Positions 46,181 to 54,870 of a stretch of 64,000 nt of DNA are shown in pieces. The notes beneath the pieces are model-generated. The model was not told the origin of the DNA and did no database searches. It saw only the letters and a list, made by a program, of their open reading frames with translations. Each line of letters starts with the position of its first letter. The stretch's first letter is position 1. Source of the DNA: an uncultured Kordia sp. (lineage in GTDB: Bacteria > Bacteroidota > Bacteroidia > Flavobacteriales > Flavobacteriaceae); the NCBI RefSeq assembly GCF_947496985.1, contig NZ_CANMEZ010000002.1:701803-765802 (forward strand), written 5' to 3'. The position numbers and the translations under genes are program-made.

Positions 46181-47245
46181 ATGAGAAAAATTTTTCTGAG
46201 TATGATTGCACTTGCGGCAATTACGGTATCATGTAGTGATGACCAAACTACTGACACAAATGAAATACCACAACAAGAAGCGGTAGACATGAGTGATTTC
46301 TACTTGTATACTGATGCTAATACCTATGTTGGTAGAGGAGAACAAGCAACTACTGGTGGCTGTTTTAGTATGCAAAAGCTAAATCAACAATTAGATAACG
46401 ATCCTCAGTTATACCAAAAAATGTACGACCTCGAAAAAAAGTACAGACAAAATACTATTGCACAAAGACCAGGAAATGGTAACGGAAATAATAACAATGG
46501 CGGAGGTGGTGATCCAGAACCACCAACAGACAATTTAGGTGTGGTAACTATTCCTGTATATGTGCATGTTGTATACAGTAACAGTAATGAAAACATTAGT
46601 AGTGCACAAATTAATTCTCAAATCGCAGTATTAAATGACGATTTTAGAAGAAATAACAATGACGCTAATCAAACACCATCATTATTTGCTCCAGTAGCTG
46701 CAGATACTGAAATTCAGTTTACTTTAGCTAACACATTTAGATATTCAAACTCAAGAACTTCTTGGGGAACTAATGATTTAGTAAAATCAACATATCCACC
46801 AGTAACACCTTCAACTCACTTAAATATTTGGGTTTGTAATATTGGTGGTGGAATCTTAGGATATGCACAATTTCCTGGTGGAAGTTCAGCTACAGATGGA
46901 GTTGTAGTTTCTCCACAGTATTTTGGAACAACTGGATTTGTTGCTGCTCCATTTGATGGAGGTAGAACAACAACACATGAAGTTGGTCATTACTTAAACT
47001 TACGTCACATTTGGGGAGACGGAAGATGTAACAGAGATGATTTTGTTTCTGATACACCAAAATCTGACAGACCAAATTACGGATGTCCATCATTCCCAAC
47101 AACACATTGTCGTTCAACAGATATGACTATGAACTATATGGATTACACAGATGATGCATGTATGAATATGTTTAGTGAAGGTCAAAAAAGTAGAATGCGT
47201 GGTGTATTAGTTTCTGGTGGAGCTAGAGCAAGTCTTGTAAATTAA
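46181..47245 (+). CDS. M43 zinc metalloprotease lipoprotein
   Basis: This 354-residue lipoprotein (lipobox ITVSCSDDQ) has a Gly/Asn-rich linker near residue 105 (GNGNGNNNNGGGGDP) and a pappalysin-type catalytic domain. The zinc site HEVGHYLNLRH spans residues about 266-276, with WGDGRC following and MNYMDYTDD as Met-turn. It is a surface- or periplasm-facing protease without the T9SS domain found in the relative at 8411. It sits alone, with its own promoter and terminator, between sufS and sufE. Confidence 0.92.
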   Translation: MRKIFLSMIALAAITVSCSDDQTTDTNEIPQQEAVDMSDFYLYTDANTYVGRGEQATTGGCFSMQKLNQQLDNDPQLYQKMYDLEKKYRQNTIAQRPGNGNGNNNNGGGGDPEPPTDNLGVVTIPVYVHVVYSNSNENISSAQINSQIAVLNDDFRRNNNDANQTPSLFAPVAADTEIQFTLANTFRYSNSRTSWGTNDLVKSTYPPVTPSTHLNIWVCNIGGGILGYAQFPGGSSATDGVVVSPQYFGTTGFVAAPFDGGRTTTHEVGHYLNLRHIWGDGRCNRDDFVSDTPKSDRPNYGCPSFPTTHCRSTDMTMNYMDYTDDACMNMFSEGQKSRMRGVLVSGGARASLVN

Positions 47246-47275
47246 TCTACGTTAAAGTGCTAAATTTAATAGAAG

Positions 47276-47302
47276 AAAGACGTCAAATTGGCGTCTTTTT
47301 TT
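47276..47302 (+). terminator. Terminator after M43 lipoprotein gene
   Basis: AAAGACGTC and GGCGTCTTT pair across AAATT with one G-U pair, followed by TTTT. Confidence 0.82.
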
Positions 47303-47336
47303 GTATTATTATATAACAAAATTAAAAATACGACTC

Positions 47337-47789
47337 ATGAAATATCTTCTATGTTTATTCTCCATTACATTATTTGCTAAAGGTTGTAATAACTCAGAAA
47401 CTGAAACTATAAAAAGTGCCCAAGACGATATTTCAATTTCATACGAAGCATCTTCTCGTGGCTTCTATCAAAAAGTAAATCTTACCAAAGAAAAATTTTC
47501 ATTTACCAAAATTAGAGACGGCAAAGTTTCTGTACAACAAGAGATGTCTACAGAAGATTGGAATGAAATTATACAACTCTTAGATAAGATTGATTCTGAA
47601 AAAGTAAAAAGCAATCCTGCGAAAGAAGAAGATCTTGCCAGAGATGCTGCCATTCCTGCAACCTTAGCTATTAAATACAAAGACAATACGGTAACCACAA
47701 GTTCATTTGGTCATGGAAATCCACCAGAAACACTAGCGCCTTTAATGAATAAAATTCAAGCAATGATAAAAGCAGTTGATAAACCGTAA
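47337..47789 (+). CDS. Small hypothetical lipoprotein
   Basis: I start at the ATG at 47337 (MKYLLCLFSITLFAKGCNN), where a lipoprotein signal begins; the track adds 12 residues. The product of about 150 residues has a single small domain with SFTKIRDGKVSVQQEMSTEDWNEIIQLL and a conserved-looking TTSSFGHGNPPETLAPLMNKIQ near the end. I believe such proteins recur in Flavobacteria but know no function. It lies just upstream of the sufE group, whose promoter overlaps its last codons. Confidence 0.75.
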   Translation: MKYLLCLFSITLFAKGCNNSETETIKSAQDDISISYEASSRGFYQKVNLTKEKFSFTKIRDGKVSVQQEMSTEDWNEIIQLLDKIDSEKVKSNPAKEEDLARDAAIPATLAIKYKDNTVTTSSFGHGNPPETLAPLMNKIQAMIKAVDKP

Positions 47790-47806
47790 TAGTTGTTGTA
47801 TTTTTG
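47776..47806 (+). promoter_or_regulatory. Promoter of the sufE group
   Basis: TTG at 47776-47778, a 20-bp spacer and TATTTTTG at 47799-47806 match the -33/-7 pattern. The -33 lies inside the end of the upstream lipoprotein gene. Confidence 0.6.
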
Positions 47807-47841
47807 CGTCTAAATAGTACAATCGTGTAAACGAAGAAAAA

Positions 47842-48264
47842 ATGACGATACAAGAGATACAAGAAGAAATAGTTGACGAGTTTGCTATGTTTGATGATTG
47901 GATGCAGCGCTACGAATACATGATTGACCTTGGGAAATCACTTCCACTTATTGACGAGAGTCTTAAAAAAGATGAAAACCTCATCAAAGGTTGTCAAAGT
48001 AAAGTATGGGTACATGGTGAGATGAAAGATGATAAAATTGTATTTACAGCGGACAGTGACGCAATTATCACCAAAGGAATCATTGCTATTCTAATCAGAG
48101 CCTTTTCTAATCAACATCCTTCTGCTATTATTGAAGCCAATACCGCTTTTATTGATGAAATTGGACTTAAAGAGCATTTATCACCAACAAGAGCAAATGG
48201 ATTGGTGAGCATGATTAAACAATTAAAGTTATATGCAATTGCATATCAAACACAATTAAACTAA
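47842..48264 (+). CDS. sufE: Sulfur acceptor SufE
   Basis: This 140-residue protein is SufE, which takes persulfide sulfur from SufS. It contains DWMQRYEYMIDLGKSLP and the active Cys in LIKGCQSKVWVHG. It begins a tight three-gene group: sufT starts four bases after its stop. Confidence 0.94.
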   Translation: MTIQEIQEEIVDEFAMFDDWMQRYEYMIDLGKSLPLIDESLKKDENLIKGCQSKVWVHGEMKDDKIVFTADSDAIITKGIIAILIRAFSNQHPSAIIEANTAFIDEIGLKEHLSPTRANGLVSMIKQLKLYAIAYQTQLN

Positions 48265-48268
48265 AAAA

Positions 48269-48595
48269 ATGTCAGTAGAAACAATAGATACAGCAGCTTT
48301 AGGCGAAAAAATAGTTAGAGTATTAAAAACAATTTACGATCCAGAAATTCCAGTAGACATCTACGAATTAGGGTTAATTTATGATGTTTTTGTAAACGAA
48401 AACCACGATGTAAAAATATTAATGACACTTACATCTCCAAACTGTCCTGTAGCAGAAACGCTTCCATTAGAGATTGAAGAAAAAGTAAAATCGTTAAAAG
48501 AAGTGAATAACGCTACTGTTGAAATTACTTTTGACCCTGAATGGACAAAAGATTTAATGAGTGAAGAAGCAAAACTAGAATTAGGTTTATTGTAA
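48269..48595 (+). CDS. sufT: MIP18/DUF59 family Fe-S assembly protein (SufT-like)
   Basis: This 108-residue DUF59 protein contains the family blocks IYDPEIPVDIYELGLIYDV and LTSPNCPVAETLP (conserved Cys), ending VEITFDPEWTKDLMSEEAKLELG. SufT-type proteins help mature or deliver iron-sulfur clusters. Its place between sufE and DUF2480 supports that role. Confidence 0.92.
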   Translation: MSVETIDTAALGEKIVRVLKTIYDPEIPVDIYELGLIYDVFVNENHDVKILMTLTSPNCPVAETLPLEIEEKVKSLKEVNNATVEITFDPEWTKDLMSEEAKLELGLL

Positions 48596-48599
48596 AGAT

Positions 48600-49106
48600 A
48601 TGGCAGAAGAAATCATCAATAGAGTTGCACAGAGTAAATTAATTACTGTTGATTTGGAGGACTATTATCCTGCTGGAGAACGTGTGCTTTTTGATATTTC
48701 TGATTGGTTGATGGAAGGACTTATTTTACGCGAAAAAGATTTCCGAAAATATGTTGCCGAATACGACTGGTCGCAACACAAAGGACAGTATGTTTCATTA
48801 ATTTGTTCAACGGATGCCATCATTCCTGCATGGGCATATATGCTAGTAAGCGTACATTTGACACCTTTTGTCGAAAAAACGATAATTGGCACTCTTGATC
48901 AGCTTGAAACTTCAATCTATCAGGAAATCATCAACAATTTAGACGTTTCTTCATACCAAGACAAGCCTGTTATTATAAAAGGTTGTGCCAACAAACCTAT
49001 ACCAGACAACGCCTACACGATGTTAACGGCAAAATTGCACAACGTTGCTAAAAGTGTTATGTATGGAGAAGCTTGTTCTTCTGTTCCACTTTATAAGAAA
49101 AGATAA
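48600..49106 (+). CDS. DUF2480 family protein
   Basis: This 168-residue soluble protein is the DUF2480 protein usually encoded at the end of Bacteroidota suf operons. Visible blocks are DLEDYYPAGERVLFDISDWL, REKDFRKYVAEYDWSQHKGQYVSLICSTDAIIPAWAYML and the end GEACSSVPLYKKR. Three conserved-looking Cys (LICSTD, KGCANK, GEACSS) suit a metal-related role, but none is proven. It starts four bases after sufT. Confidence 0.88.
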   Translation: MAEEIINRVAQSKLITVDLEDYYPAGERVLFDISDWLMEGLILREKDFRKYVAEYDWSQHKGQYVSLICSTDAIIPAWAYMLVSVHLTPFVEKTIIGTLDQLETSIYQEIINNLDVSSYQDKPVIIKGCANKPIPDNAYTMLTAKLHNVAKSVMYGEACSSVPLYKKR

Positions 49107-49165
49107 TTCTTTCAAAAAATCAATTAAACAATTGACAATCATAAGTTTAAAAATTTTATGATATT

Positions 49166-49196
49166 TTTGTGTTATAACGAGCAACTATTATATTTG
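49166..49196 (+). promoter_or_regulatory. Promoter of first DUF3078 gene
   Basis: TTTG (49166-49169), a 19-bp spacer and TATATTTG (49189-49196) match the Bacteroidota consensus well, 28 bases before the ATG. Confidence 0.75.
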
Positions 49197-49224
49197 CCGT
49201 CGCAAAAACCTAAAATAAATAAAC

Positions 49225-50148
49225 ATGAAAAAAATCGTATTTGCACTCGCATTATTCGTAGGTATTTTTTCTATGAATGCACAAACGGAAGAAGAATTAA
49301 AAGCTCAAAAAGCAGAAAAACAAGCAGCAGCAGATGCTTTACAAGCTGAGGCAAACGCTTTACAAGCACAAATTGACGCACTTCCTGGATGGAAAATTGG
49401 CGCATTTGGTACAATTGGTGGAAGTCTTTCAGAATTCAACAACTGGTATGCACAAGGAACACCAAACAACTCTTCGGGAAATATTGGATTTACAGTAAAT
49501 GCATATGCTAACTTAAATCAAGAGAAATTTTTCTGGAACAACAGTGCTAATGTAAACTTAGCTTGGGTAAAGTTAGACGATAAAGACGATCCAACTGACA
49601 GTAGTAAATTTAGAGAAGCTACAGACGTTTTCAACATCAGTTCATTATATGGGCGTAAATTAAGTGAAAAATTCGCAATTTCTGGATTAGTAGAATACAG
49701 AACTACATTATTGAGCAACTTTAATGATCCTGGATATTTAGATGTTGGTGTTGGTGCAACTTGGACGCCAATTAAGAACTTAATCGTGGTAATTCACCCA
49801 TTAAACTACAACTTCGTATTTAGTGATAATGATACGGTATTTGAATCTTCTTTAGGTGCAAAAATTGTTGCAGATTATACAAGAAGTATTGGAGCTGTAA
49901 ACTTCAAAACAAACTTATCTATGTTCCAAAGCTACAAGAGTAGTGATTACTCAAACTGGACATGGACAAACTCATTTAGCTATACTTTATGGAAAATGAT
50001 TGGTGTAGGTTTTGATTTTGGTTTAAGACAAAACAAACAAGAAGCGGTAAACTTCAACCTTGCACAAGGAAATACAACAACTACATTTGACAATGTAGAT
50101 AATAAATTACAATCATTCTGGACAATTGGTTTAAGCTACAACTTATAA
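49225..50148 (+). CDS. DUF3078 family outer-membrane-type protein
   Basis: This 307-residue protein has a signal peptide (IVFALALFVGIFSMNAQ), then a short Ala/Gln-rich coiled coil (EELKAQKAEKQAAADALQAEANALQAQ). A beta-barrel-like region of alternating strands follows, ending in aromatic residues (SFWTIGLSYNL). The pattern matches DUF3078, a Bacteroidota family thought to be outer-membrane proteins of unknown role. A paralogue follows at 50262 with its own spacing and terminator. Strong promoter elements suggest high expression. Confidence 0.85.
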   Translation: MKKIVFALALFVGIFSMNAQTEEELKAQKAEKQAAADALQAEANALQAQIDALPGWKIGAFGTIGGSLSEFNNWYAQGTPNNSSGNIGFTVNAYANLNQEKFFWNNSANVNLAWVKLDDKDDPTDSSKFREATDVFNISSLYGRKLSEKFAISGLVEYRTTLLSNFNDPGYLDVGVGATWTPIKNLIVVIHPLNYNFVFSDNDTVFESSLGAKIVADYTRSIGAVNFKTNLSMFQSYKSSDYSNWTWTNSFSYTLWKMIGVGFDFGLRQNKQEAVNFNLAQGNTTTTFDNVDNKLQSFWTIGLSYNL

Positions 50149-50173
50149 CAAACTGTCTTTTTTTTAAAATATA

Positions 50174-50204
50174 GAAAAGCGCTTCCTATTGGAAGCGTTT
50201 TTTG
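50174..50204 (+). terminator. Terminator between the DUF3078 genes
   Basis: CGCTTCC TATT GGAAGCG with flanking A and T runs forms a good intrinsic terminator. Confidence 0.85.
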
Positions 50205-50261
50205 TTTATATTGGTACAATTCTTGATGCAATTCATTTTTTTTAATTAAGAACTAACTCAT

Positions 50262-51170
50262 ATGAAAAATACACTAACCATCTTCGTATTATTTCTAAGT
50301 ACATTCCTCTTTGCACAGGAAACACATGAAACAGAAGCAATAAAAGCTGCTGTAAAAACTCAAACAGATACCATTTCAATGGGTTGGAACTCAAAAGGAA
50401 AAGTATCATTCCTCTTTAATCAGGCTGCTTTCTCAAACTGGGCTGCTGGTGGAGAAAATAGTATTTCTGGAACATTAGGACTCAATTACAACATAAATTA
50501 TCATCGAGAAAATTGGGATTGGGATAATCGAATTATTGTGGCATATGGCTTAACTCAAACAAAAAATAGTGAATTCGTAAAGAAGACTGACGACCGTTTT
50601 GAAGTCAACTCTGTTATTGGTAAAAAAGGAAAAAATAACTGGTTTTACTCAGGTTTTTTTAACCTTCGCACACAAATCACCAAAGGTTATCGTTACGACA
50701 CTGACGAAAACGGGAAAGAAATTCGCATGGAAAACACCAATTCTTTTTCTCCTGCATATGCTTCTTTTGGCCCAGGAGTTTTATGGAAAAAAAGTGATGA
50801 TTGCAAATTCAATATTGCGCCCGGAACTTCTAAAGTAACTATTGTTGATAGTGATCTTACATTACCAAACGAAGAGTATTTCGGTGTACCTGAAGGTGAA
50901 AGTTTACGTTATGAACTTGGCATGTATGCTTCAGGGTACTATAAATTGACATTACTTGATAATATTGTCATGGAAAACATCTTAAATGTATATGCAAACT
51001 ATTTAGAAAAACCTGAAAATGTAGACATCGACTATAATGTAAATATTGTCATGACAATCAACGAATATTTTTCTACAACGGTAAATTTTCAAACTATTTA
51101 TGATGACAATGCTTTTAATGGATTGCAAACACGTGAAGTCCTAGGTTTAGGTGTAAATTATGCTTTCTAA
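50262..51170 (+). CDS. DUF3078 family outer-membrane-type protein
   Basis: This 302-residue protein has a signal peptide (TIFVLFLSTFLFAQ). It has the DUF3078 core GWNSKGKVSFLFNQAAFSNWAAGGENSISG, then beta-barrel strands ending LGLGVNYAF. It lacks the coiled coil of its neighbour. A role at the outer membrane is inferred from the strand pattern and terminal aromatic residue. Confidence 0.88.
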   Translation: MKNTLTIFVLFLSTFLFAQETHETEAIKAAVKTQTDTISMGWNSKGKVSFLFNQAAFSNWAAGGENSISGTLGLNYNINYHRENWDWDNRIIVAYGLTQTKNSEFVKKTDDRFEVNSVIGKKGKNNWFYSGFFNLRTQITKGYRYDTDENGKEIRMENTNSFSPAYASFGPGVLWKKSDDCKFNIAPGTSKVTIVDSDLTLPNEEYFGVPEGESLRYELGMYASGYYKLTLLDNIVMENILNVYANYLEKPENVDIDYNVNIVMTINEYFSTTVNFQTIYDDNAFNGLQTREVLGLGVNYAF

Positions 51171-51326
51171 AACTCAAAAAAATTAAATCGTATACATGAA
51201 AAAAACAAGAGTGAAAACAGAAACGTTCTTGTGTGAGTTTCATTCAACTACATATTACAAGTATGGCTTTCCCGTAAGTGTTTGATTATTAATTTTTGTA
51301 GTTTCAGTAAACCAAAATTATATATC

Positions 51327-51497
51327 ATGAAAAAAAGAAATTTAAAGTCATTAAAGCTTAACAAAAAATCTGTTTCCAACTTACAAATAGACAAAGTAAA
51401 CGGAGGTTTTGACAGAGTAACGCTTACATTTTTTAACGGACTTTGTCAATGTCCAGCACCTACACGAAACAATGCCAGTTGGTGTATTTGTTTATAA
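51327..51497 (+). CDS. RiPP precursor peptide 5
   Basis: I start at the ATG at 51327 (MKKRNLKSLKLNKKSVSNL), giving 56 residues; the track start adds 15 unrelated residues. The leader ends KVNGG. The short core FDRVTLTFFNGLCQCPAPT ... WCICL has four Cys in two CxC pairs. It is the smallest of the five precursors here. A strong terminator follows and no modifying enzyme is near. Confidence 0.8.
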   Translation: MKKRNLKSLKLNKKSVSNLQIDKVNGGFDRVTLTFFNGLCQCPAPTRNNASWCICL

Positions 51498-51502
51498 CAT
51501 TT

Positions 51503-51529
51503 AAAAGCGAACTGAAGTTCGCTTTTTTT
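51503..51529 (+). terminator. Terminator after RiPP precursor 5
   Basis: AAAAGCGAAC and GTTCGCTTTT pair with a small TGAA loop and are followed by TTT. Confidence 0.87.
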
Positions 51530-51699
51530 ATACATTTCTTTTAAAAATTCTAATTACAGTCCTCTTTTTATTACATTCAGTAAACACGAATACTTTCTAT
51601 AAACCAACATCTGATAATTTAGAATAAACGCTTCCTAATTTTTAGCTTAAGAATACATTGTCAAACCATAGATTTGAGAAACTTTATGAATCGAAAATC

Positions 51700-52053
51700 A
51701 TGAGAACAAAAAAAATCCTTCCCACGTTTTTAACTTGGCTTCCTTCAGTAATCATACTATTATTTTTTATCCCAAATGCGTTAGGCAAAATATTGCATCC
51801 AAATCAAACAGGAAAAATTATCGCTAATAGCGCTGTACTAATAATGACAGGCATATTTTTATTAATTGCAATTGCGTTATTTCTATATAAGAAAACAATG
51901 CTCATTGGAACTTCTTTTTTAGCAATATATATGACATTTATCGTATGTATTCACATGTATAAAGGAAAACCTTATGAAATAGCTATATTGATTGTGACAG
52001 CAACAATATTTGCTGCATATATTAGAAAACCATCATTGTTTCATGAAAAATAA
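51700..52053 (+). CDS. DoxX-like small membrane protein
   Basis: I start at the ATG at 51700 (MRTKKILPTFLTWLPSV), because the track start is a TTG. The 117-residue protein has four membrane segments and the opening 'LPSVIILLFFIPNALGKILHP' typical of DoxX-like proteins. Their roles in quinone or redox membrane functions are mostly unproven. It stands alone and converges on the DUF5916 gene. Confidence 0.7.
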   Translation: MRTKKILPTFLTWLPSVIILLFFIPNALGKILHPNQTGKIIANSAVLIMTGIFLLIAIALFLYKKTMLIGTSFLAIYMTFIVCIHMYKGKPYEIAILIVTATIFAAYIRKPSLFHEK

Positions 52054-52101
52054 AATAGTAGCCTTAACTATCTGACGAGAAACCGAAACAGGCTATCTAA
52101 T

Positions 52102-54519
52102 TTACAATTTTCGGATTTGATTAAAATCTAAAAAGTAGGTCATTTTTAAAGAAATACTATTGCTATTATCTTGTTGTAAAGTGTTTTTCAAATTGGTTCC
52201 GTAACTCGAATTGATTTGATTGTTAAATAAATTAGCGCCTAATTTATAGTTAAAACTGAGCTCACTTGCGGGCGCAAATTGCCAACGTGCTGTATAATCA
52301 ATGGTAAATGAATTAAAATTATCATCAAAATCATCCGCGTTGATTGTATAATTGTTTCGATCTAAATTTCCTTGATTGTTCAACGTGAATTGATCATTAT
52401 AGTCAACTTGAATCCAGTAATGACGTACGCGCAAGTTCATACTCAATTTTGAATATACAGCATAACTTGCTTCAAAGGTATTGGTCAGTTCTTTAACGCT
52501 TCGTTTTCCAAAAATAAGATTATCATTTTCACGCGTTACAAACCCGGCATTGCTTGGAATATTAGTAAAATCTTGACTAAGGTATAAAGAAATATGCTGG
52601 CCCAATTGTGCTCGCAAACCATATCCTGCAATAAATTCATCTGAAAATATATCAGAATTCAAGGTCCTCACATACACTCCATATCCTGCAAATGATAGGT
52701 TTTTATTTCGATTGGTTTGATATTCTGCAAAATATTCCAACTGTGCAGGTTTATTAAAATTTCTGTCTTTTGTTCGTGGTTCAAAAAAATCTTGCCGCTT
52801 TTCTATATATGCAAAAGAACCAAAAACCACACTATTATTCTTAAAAGTAGCATCGCCCTGTATTTTATAATAAGCAAATTCCTTTTCAAATAAACTATAA
52901 TAATAACGTTGTGAATGATCAATTCCAATAGTATACTGATTGAACCATTTTTTAGGATTGTTATTTCTATAATTCAGATTCGCTCGTACACTAAATTGAT
53001 TGTTTCTGGTTAAAAACCCAAAGTCATTATTATCAAACTTTTCATCGTACAAATTTGCTGAAATACCTCCTGTCCAATTTCCACTTACTTTTGATGCATA
53101 CGCATAATATTGATGTCCAAATTCATTTTTTCGATCCGAAAAGTATTTCTGTGAAACTGCTTTCTTTACATATAAAGAATACGTACGTTCTTTGGTATAT
53201 CCACGAAATAAAAGTGCTGATAAATTACGATCATAATCGTTTCCACTTCGCCAAACAGAATTATTAAGAAACGTTACTGACGAGTTGTTTCTCAAGGTTT
53301 GATCCAACACCAAAGCATTGTAATTCGTAAACGGATTCGTCTGCTCTTTTCGGAATTCGTTGGTCGTTGTGTTTTTAATAGTTGCTTCACTTTTTGCGGT
53401 AATTCCATTCAATACACCAACAGAAAACCCTTTAGACGATTTCCCCGTAATTTTTACCAAGTTTAAAATATTAGAAGCAATCGGGTTTTCTATAATTTCT
53501 TCATCTTCTCCCAAAGAAATACGGTTTTTATTAATCGGCACACCGCCAATTCTACGTGTATACAAGTAACCTCCTTTGTCAAAAATCTCTGTCCCTTCTA
53601 TAAAAAATTGTCTATTTTCATTAAACCGAACTTCAAAAGGTGATAAATTAAAAATTTGATTATCAGACAATGCTTGGCTAAAATCTGGAATCAACGAAAC
53701 ATCTAATGTGTATGAATTGTCATGCACATATTTTACATCCAAACCTCCATTTAAGGTTGTTTTGCTCGTTCCGTCAGGACTTTTTTCATTGACAACTGAT
53801 ACAAACGGATAAAATGACAAGTTTAACGGCGGTGTAATTTTTGGCAATCCTTCCAATTTACCAAATTGATTTAAATACCCATCAATTTCAGGTTTTATAG
53901 GACTCCAATACGATTCTTCATTCAGTTTTGAAGCAATTCGTTGAAAATTAATCGTAAAATTATCCATCTTCTCTTTTGGAAAACGAATACTATTAAACGG
54001 GATTTTCAATTCGGCAATCCATTTGTCATCGTATAATTTTACGGCACTTTCCCAAACTACATTGAAATTGGCGTAACTATTATTTTGACTCAGTTTTATA
54101 TCCGATTGAACATTTGCGGCCGTTACTGTAAAGTCATATCCTTCACGTGTTTCGCCAAACGGATCAATTTGAATGGCAAAAACATCTGCATTTCCTGTAT
54201 CGTCTCGTGCTGATAATTGACTATTGATTTCTTCTTTCTTTTCTACATGCATAATTCCCAAAACGTATAAATAACTATCGTCATACAACACTGCAATTTC
54301 TGTATTTCGAACAGACGCTTTTCCGTTATCAGGTTGTACTTGAATAAAATTTCCTGTTTCCGCATACTGTTTCCAATCGGCTTCGTCGGCAACACCATCA
54401 ATGGAAATTTCAGTCGTTATTTTATGGGCTTGAATCGTTTTTTGTGCGTAACTTTTTAAACCAATAAGAAGAAATAAAAAAATAGCTACTATTCGTTTTT
54501 GATTGATAAATGGTTTCAT
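52102..54519 (-). CDS. DUF5916 outer-membrane protein with CBM9-like domain
   Basis: This 805-residue protein has a signal peptide (IVAIFLFLLIGLKSYAQ), a CBM9-like sugar-binding-type domain (ISIDGVADEADWKQYAETGNF ... VLYDDSYLYVLGIM, residues about 30-200) and the long DUF5916 beta-barrel-like region to the C-terminus (SLKMTYFLDFNQIRKL). The combination is common in Bacteroidota and is presumed to be an outer-membrane protein of unknown substrate. Its start lies about 50 bp from a cluster of phased GTTAA repeats shared with the divergent two-component system, so it may belong to that regulon. Confidence 0.87.
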   Translation of the reverse strand: MKPFINQKRIVAIFLFLLIGLKSYAQKTIQAHKITTEISIDGVADEADWKQYAETGNFIQVQPDNGKASVRNTEIAVLYDDSYLYVLGIMHVEKKEEINSQLSARDDTGNADVFAIQIDPFGETREGYDFTVTAANVQSDIKLSQNNSYANFNVVWESAVKLYDDKWIAELKIPFNSIRFPKEKMDNFTINFQRIASKLNEESYWSPIKPEIDGYLNQFGKLEGLPKITPPLNLSFYPFVSVVNEKSPDGTSKTTLNGGLDVKYVHDNSYTLDVSLIPDFSQALSDNQIFNLSPFEVRFNENRQFFIEGTEIFDKGGYLYTRRIGGVPINKNRISLGEDEEIIENPIASNILNLVKITGKSSKGFSVGVLNGITAKSEATIKNTTTNEFRKEQTNPFTNYNALVLDQTLRNNSSVTFLNNSVWRSGNDYDRNLSALLFRGYTKERTYSLYVKKAVSQKYFSDRKNEFGHQYYAYASKVSGNWTGGISANLYDEKFDNNDFGFLTRNNQFSVRANLNYRNNNPKKWFNQYTIGIDHSQRYYYSLFEKEFAYYKIQGDATFKNNSVVFGSFAYIEKRQDFFEPRTKDRNFNKPAQLEYFAEYQTNRNKNLSFAGYGVYVRTLNSDIFSDEFIAGYGLRAQLGQHISLYLSQDFTNIPSNAGFVTRENDNLIFGKRSVKELTNTFEASYAVYSKLSMNLRVRHYWIQVDYNDQFTLNNQGNLDRNNYTINADDFDDNFNSFTIDYTARWQFAPASELSFNYKLGANLFNNQINSSYGTNLKNTLQQDNSNSISLKMTYFLDFNQIRKL

Positions 54520-54571
54520 GATGATTGATTTTTGAATGCTGCAAATGTGAAGAAGTCACGCGGATAAACAG

Positions 54572-54695
54572 GTTAAGTACGAGTTAATGAGCGGTTAATG
54601 TATGTTAACAGGGAAATGTGATATTCATTAACATTAGTCTGAAACACCTATAAACACAGTAAGCACAGGCTTTTTTAAGGTTAATGATCGGTTAA
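54572..54695 (+). promoter_or_regulatory. Phased GTTAA direct repeats, probable OmpR-type operator
   Basis: GTTAA starts at 54572, 54583, 54594 and 54604 (spacings 11, 11, 10) and again at 54680 and 54691 (spacing 11), often as GGTTAA. Direct pentamer repeats one helical turn apart are how OmpR/PhoB/CpxR-type regulators bind. The downstream two-component system encodes exactly such a regulator. The first cluster is near the DUF5916 promoter and the second is about 40 bp upstream of the kinase -7 box, so both sides may be controlled. Confidence 0.6.
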
Positions 54696-54732
54696 CGATC
54701 TGCTTTTTTATGGCTAACATGAGCGTTATTGC

Positions 54733-54740
54733 TACTTTTG
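54733..54740 (+). promoter_or_regulatory. -7 box of the two-component operon
   Basis: TACTTTTG matches TAnnTTTG. There is no -33 TTTG, which fits activation by a regulator bound at the GTTAA pair just upstream. Confidence 0.5.
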
Positions 54741-54870
54741 GCTTGTTGAATCTGATAAAACAAACTATCAACGATCTCAAAACAAATTCACGAGATCTAT
54801 GTCAAGAGATTCACAACAATAAGTAGAGATCATTTAAATCTCGATTATCGAGAAAACCATTACCAACCGA

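Larger units (their letters stand above)
54520..54870. other. Gene-free control region between DUF5916 and the two-component system
   Basis: About 350 bp with no gene. It contains the phased GTTAA repeats (54572-54695), a TTAAC in reverse orientation at 54628, and a -7 box at 54733-54740. The remaining 130 bp before the kinase start would be mRNA leader; I see no riboswitch in it. Confidence 0.6.

Noticed and set aside
51196-51285. 29-codon frame starting MKKTRVKTETF between the second DUF3078 gene and RiPP precursor 5
   Set aside because: It has no leader motif or GG site, and the DNA forms a hairpin (ACAAGA ... TCTTGT) that better explains it as a terminator-like region. The frame is probably chance.
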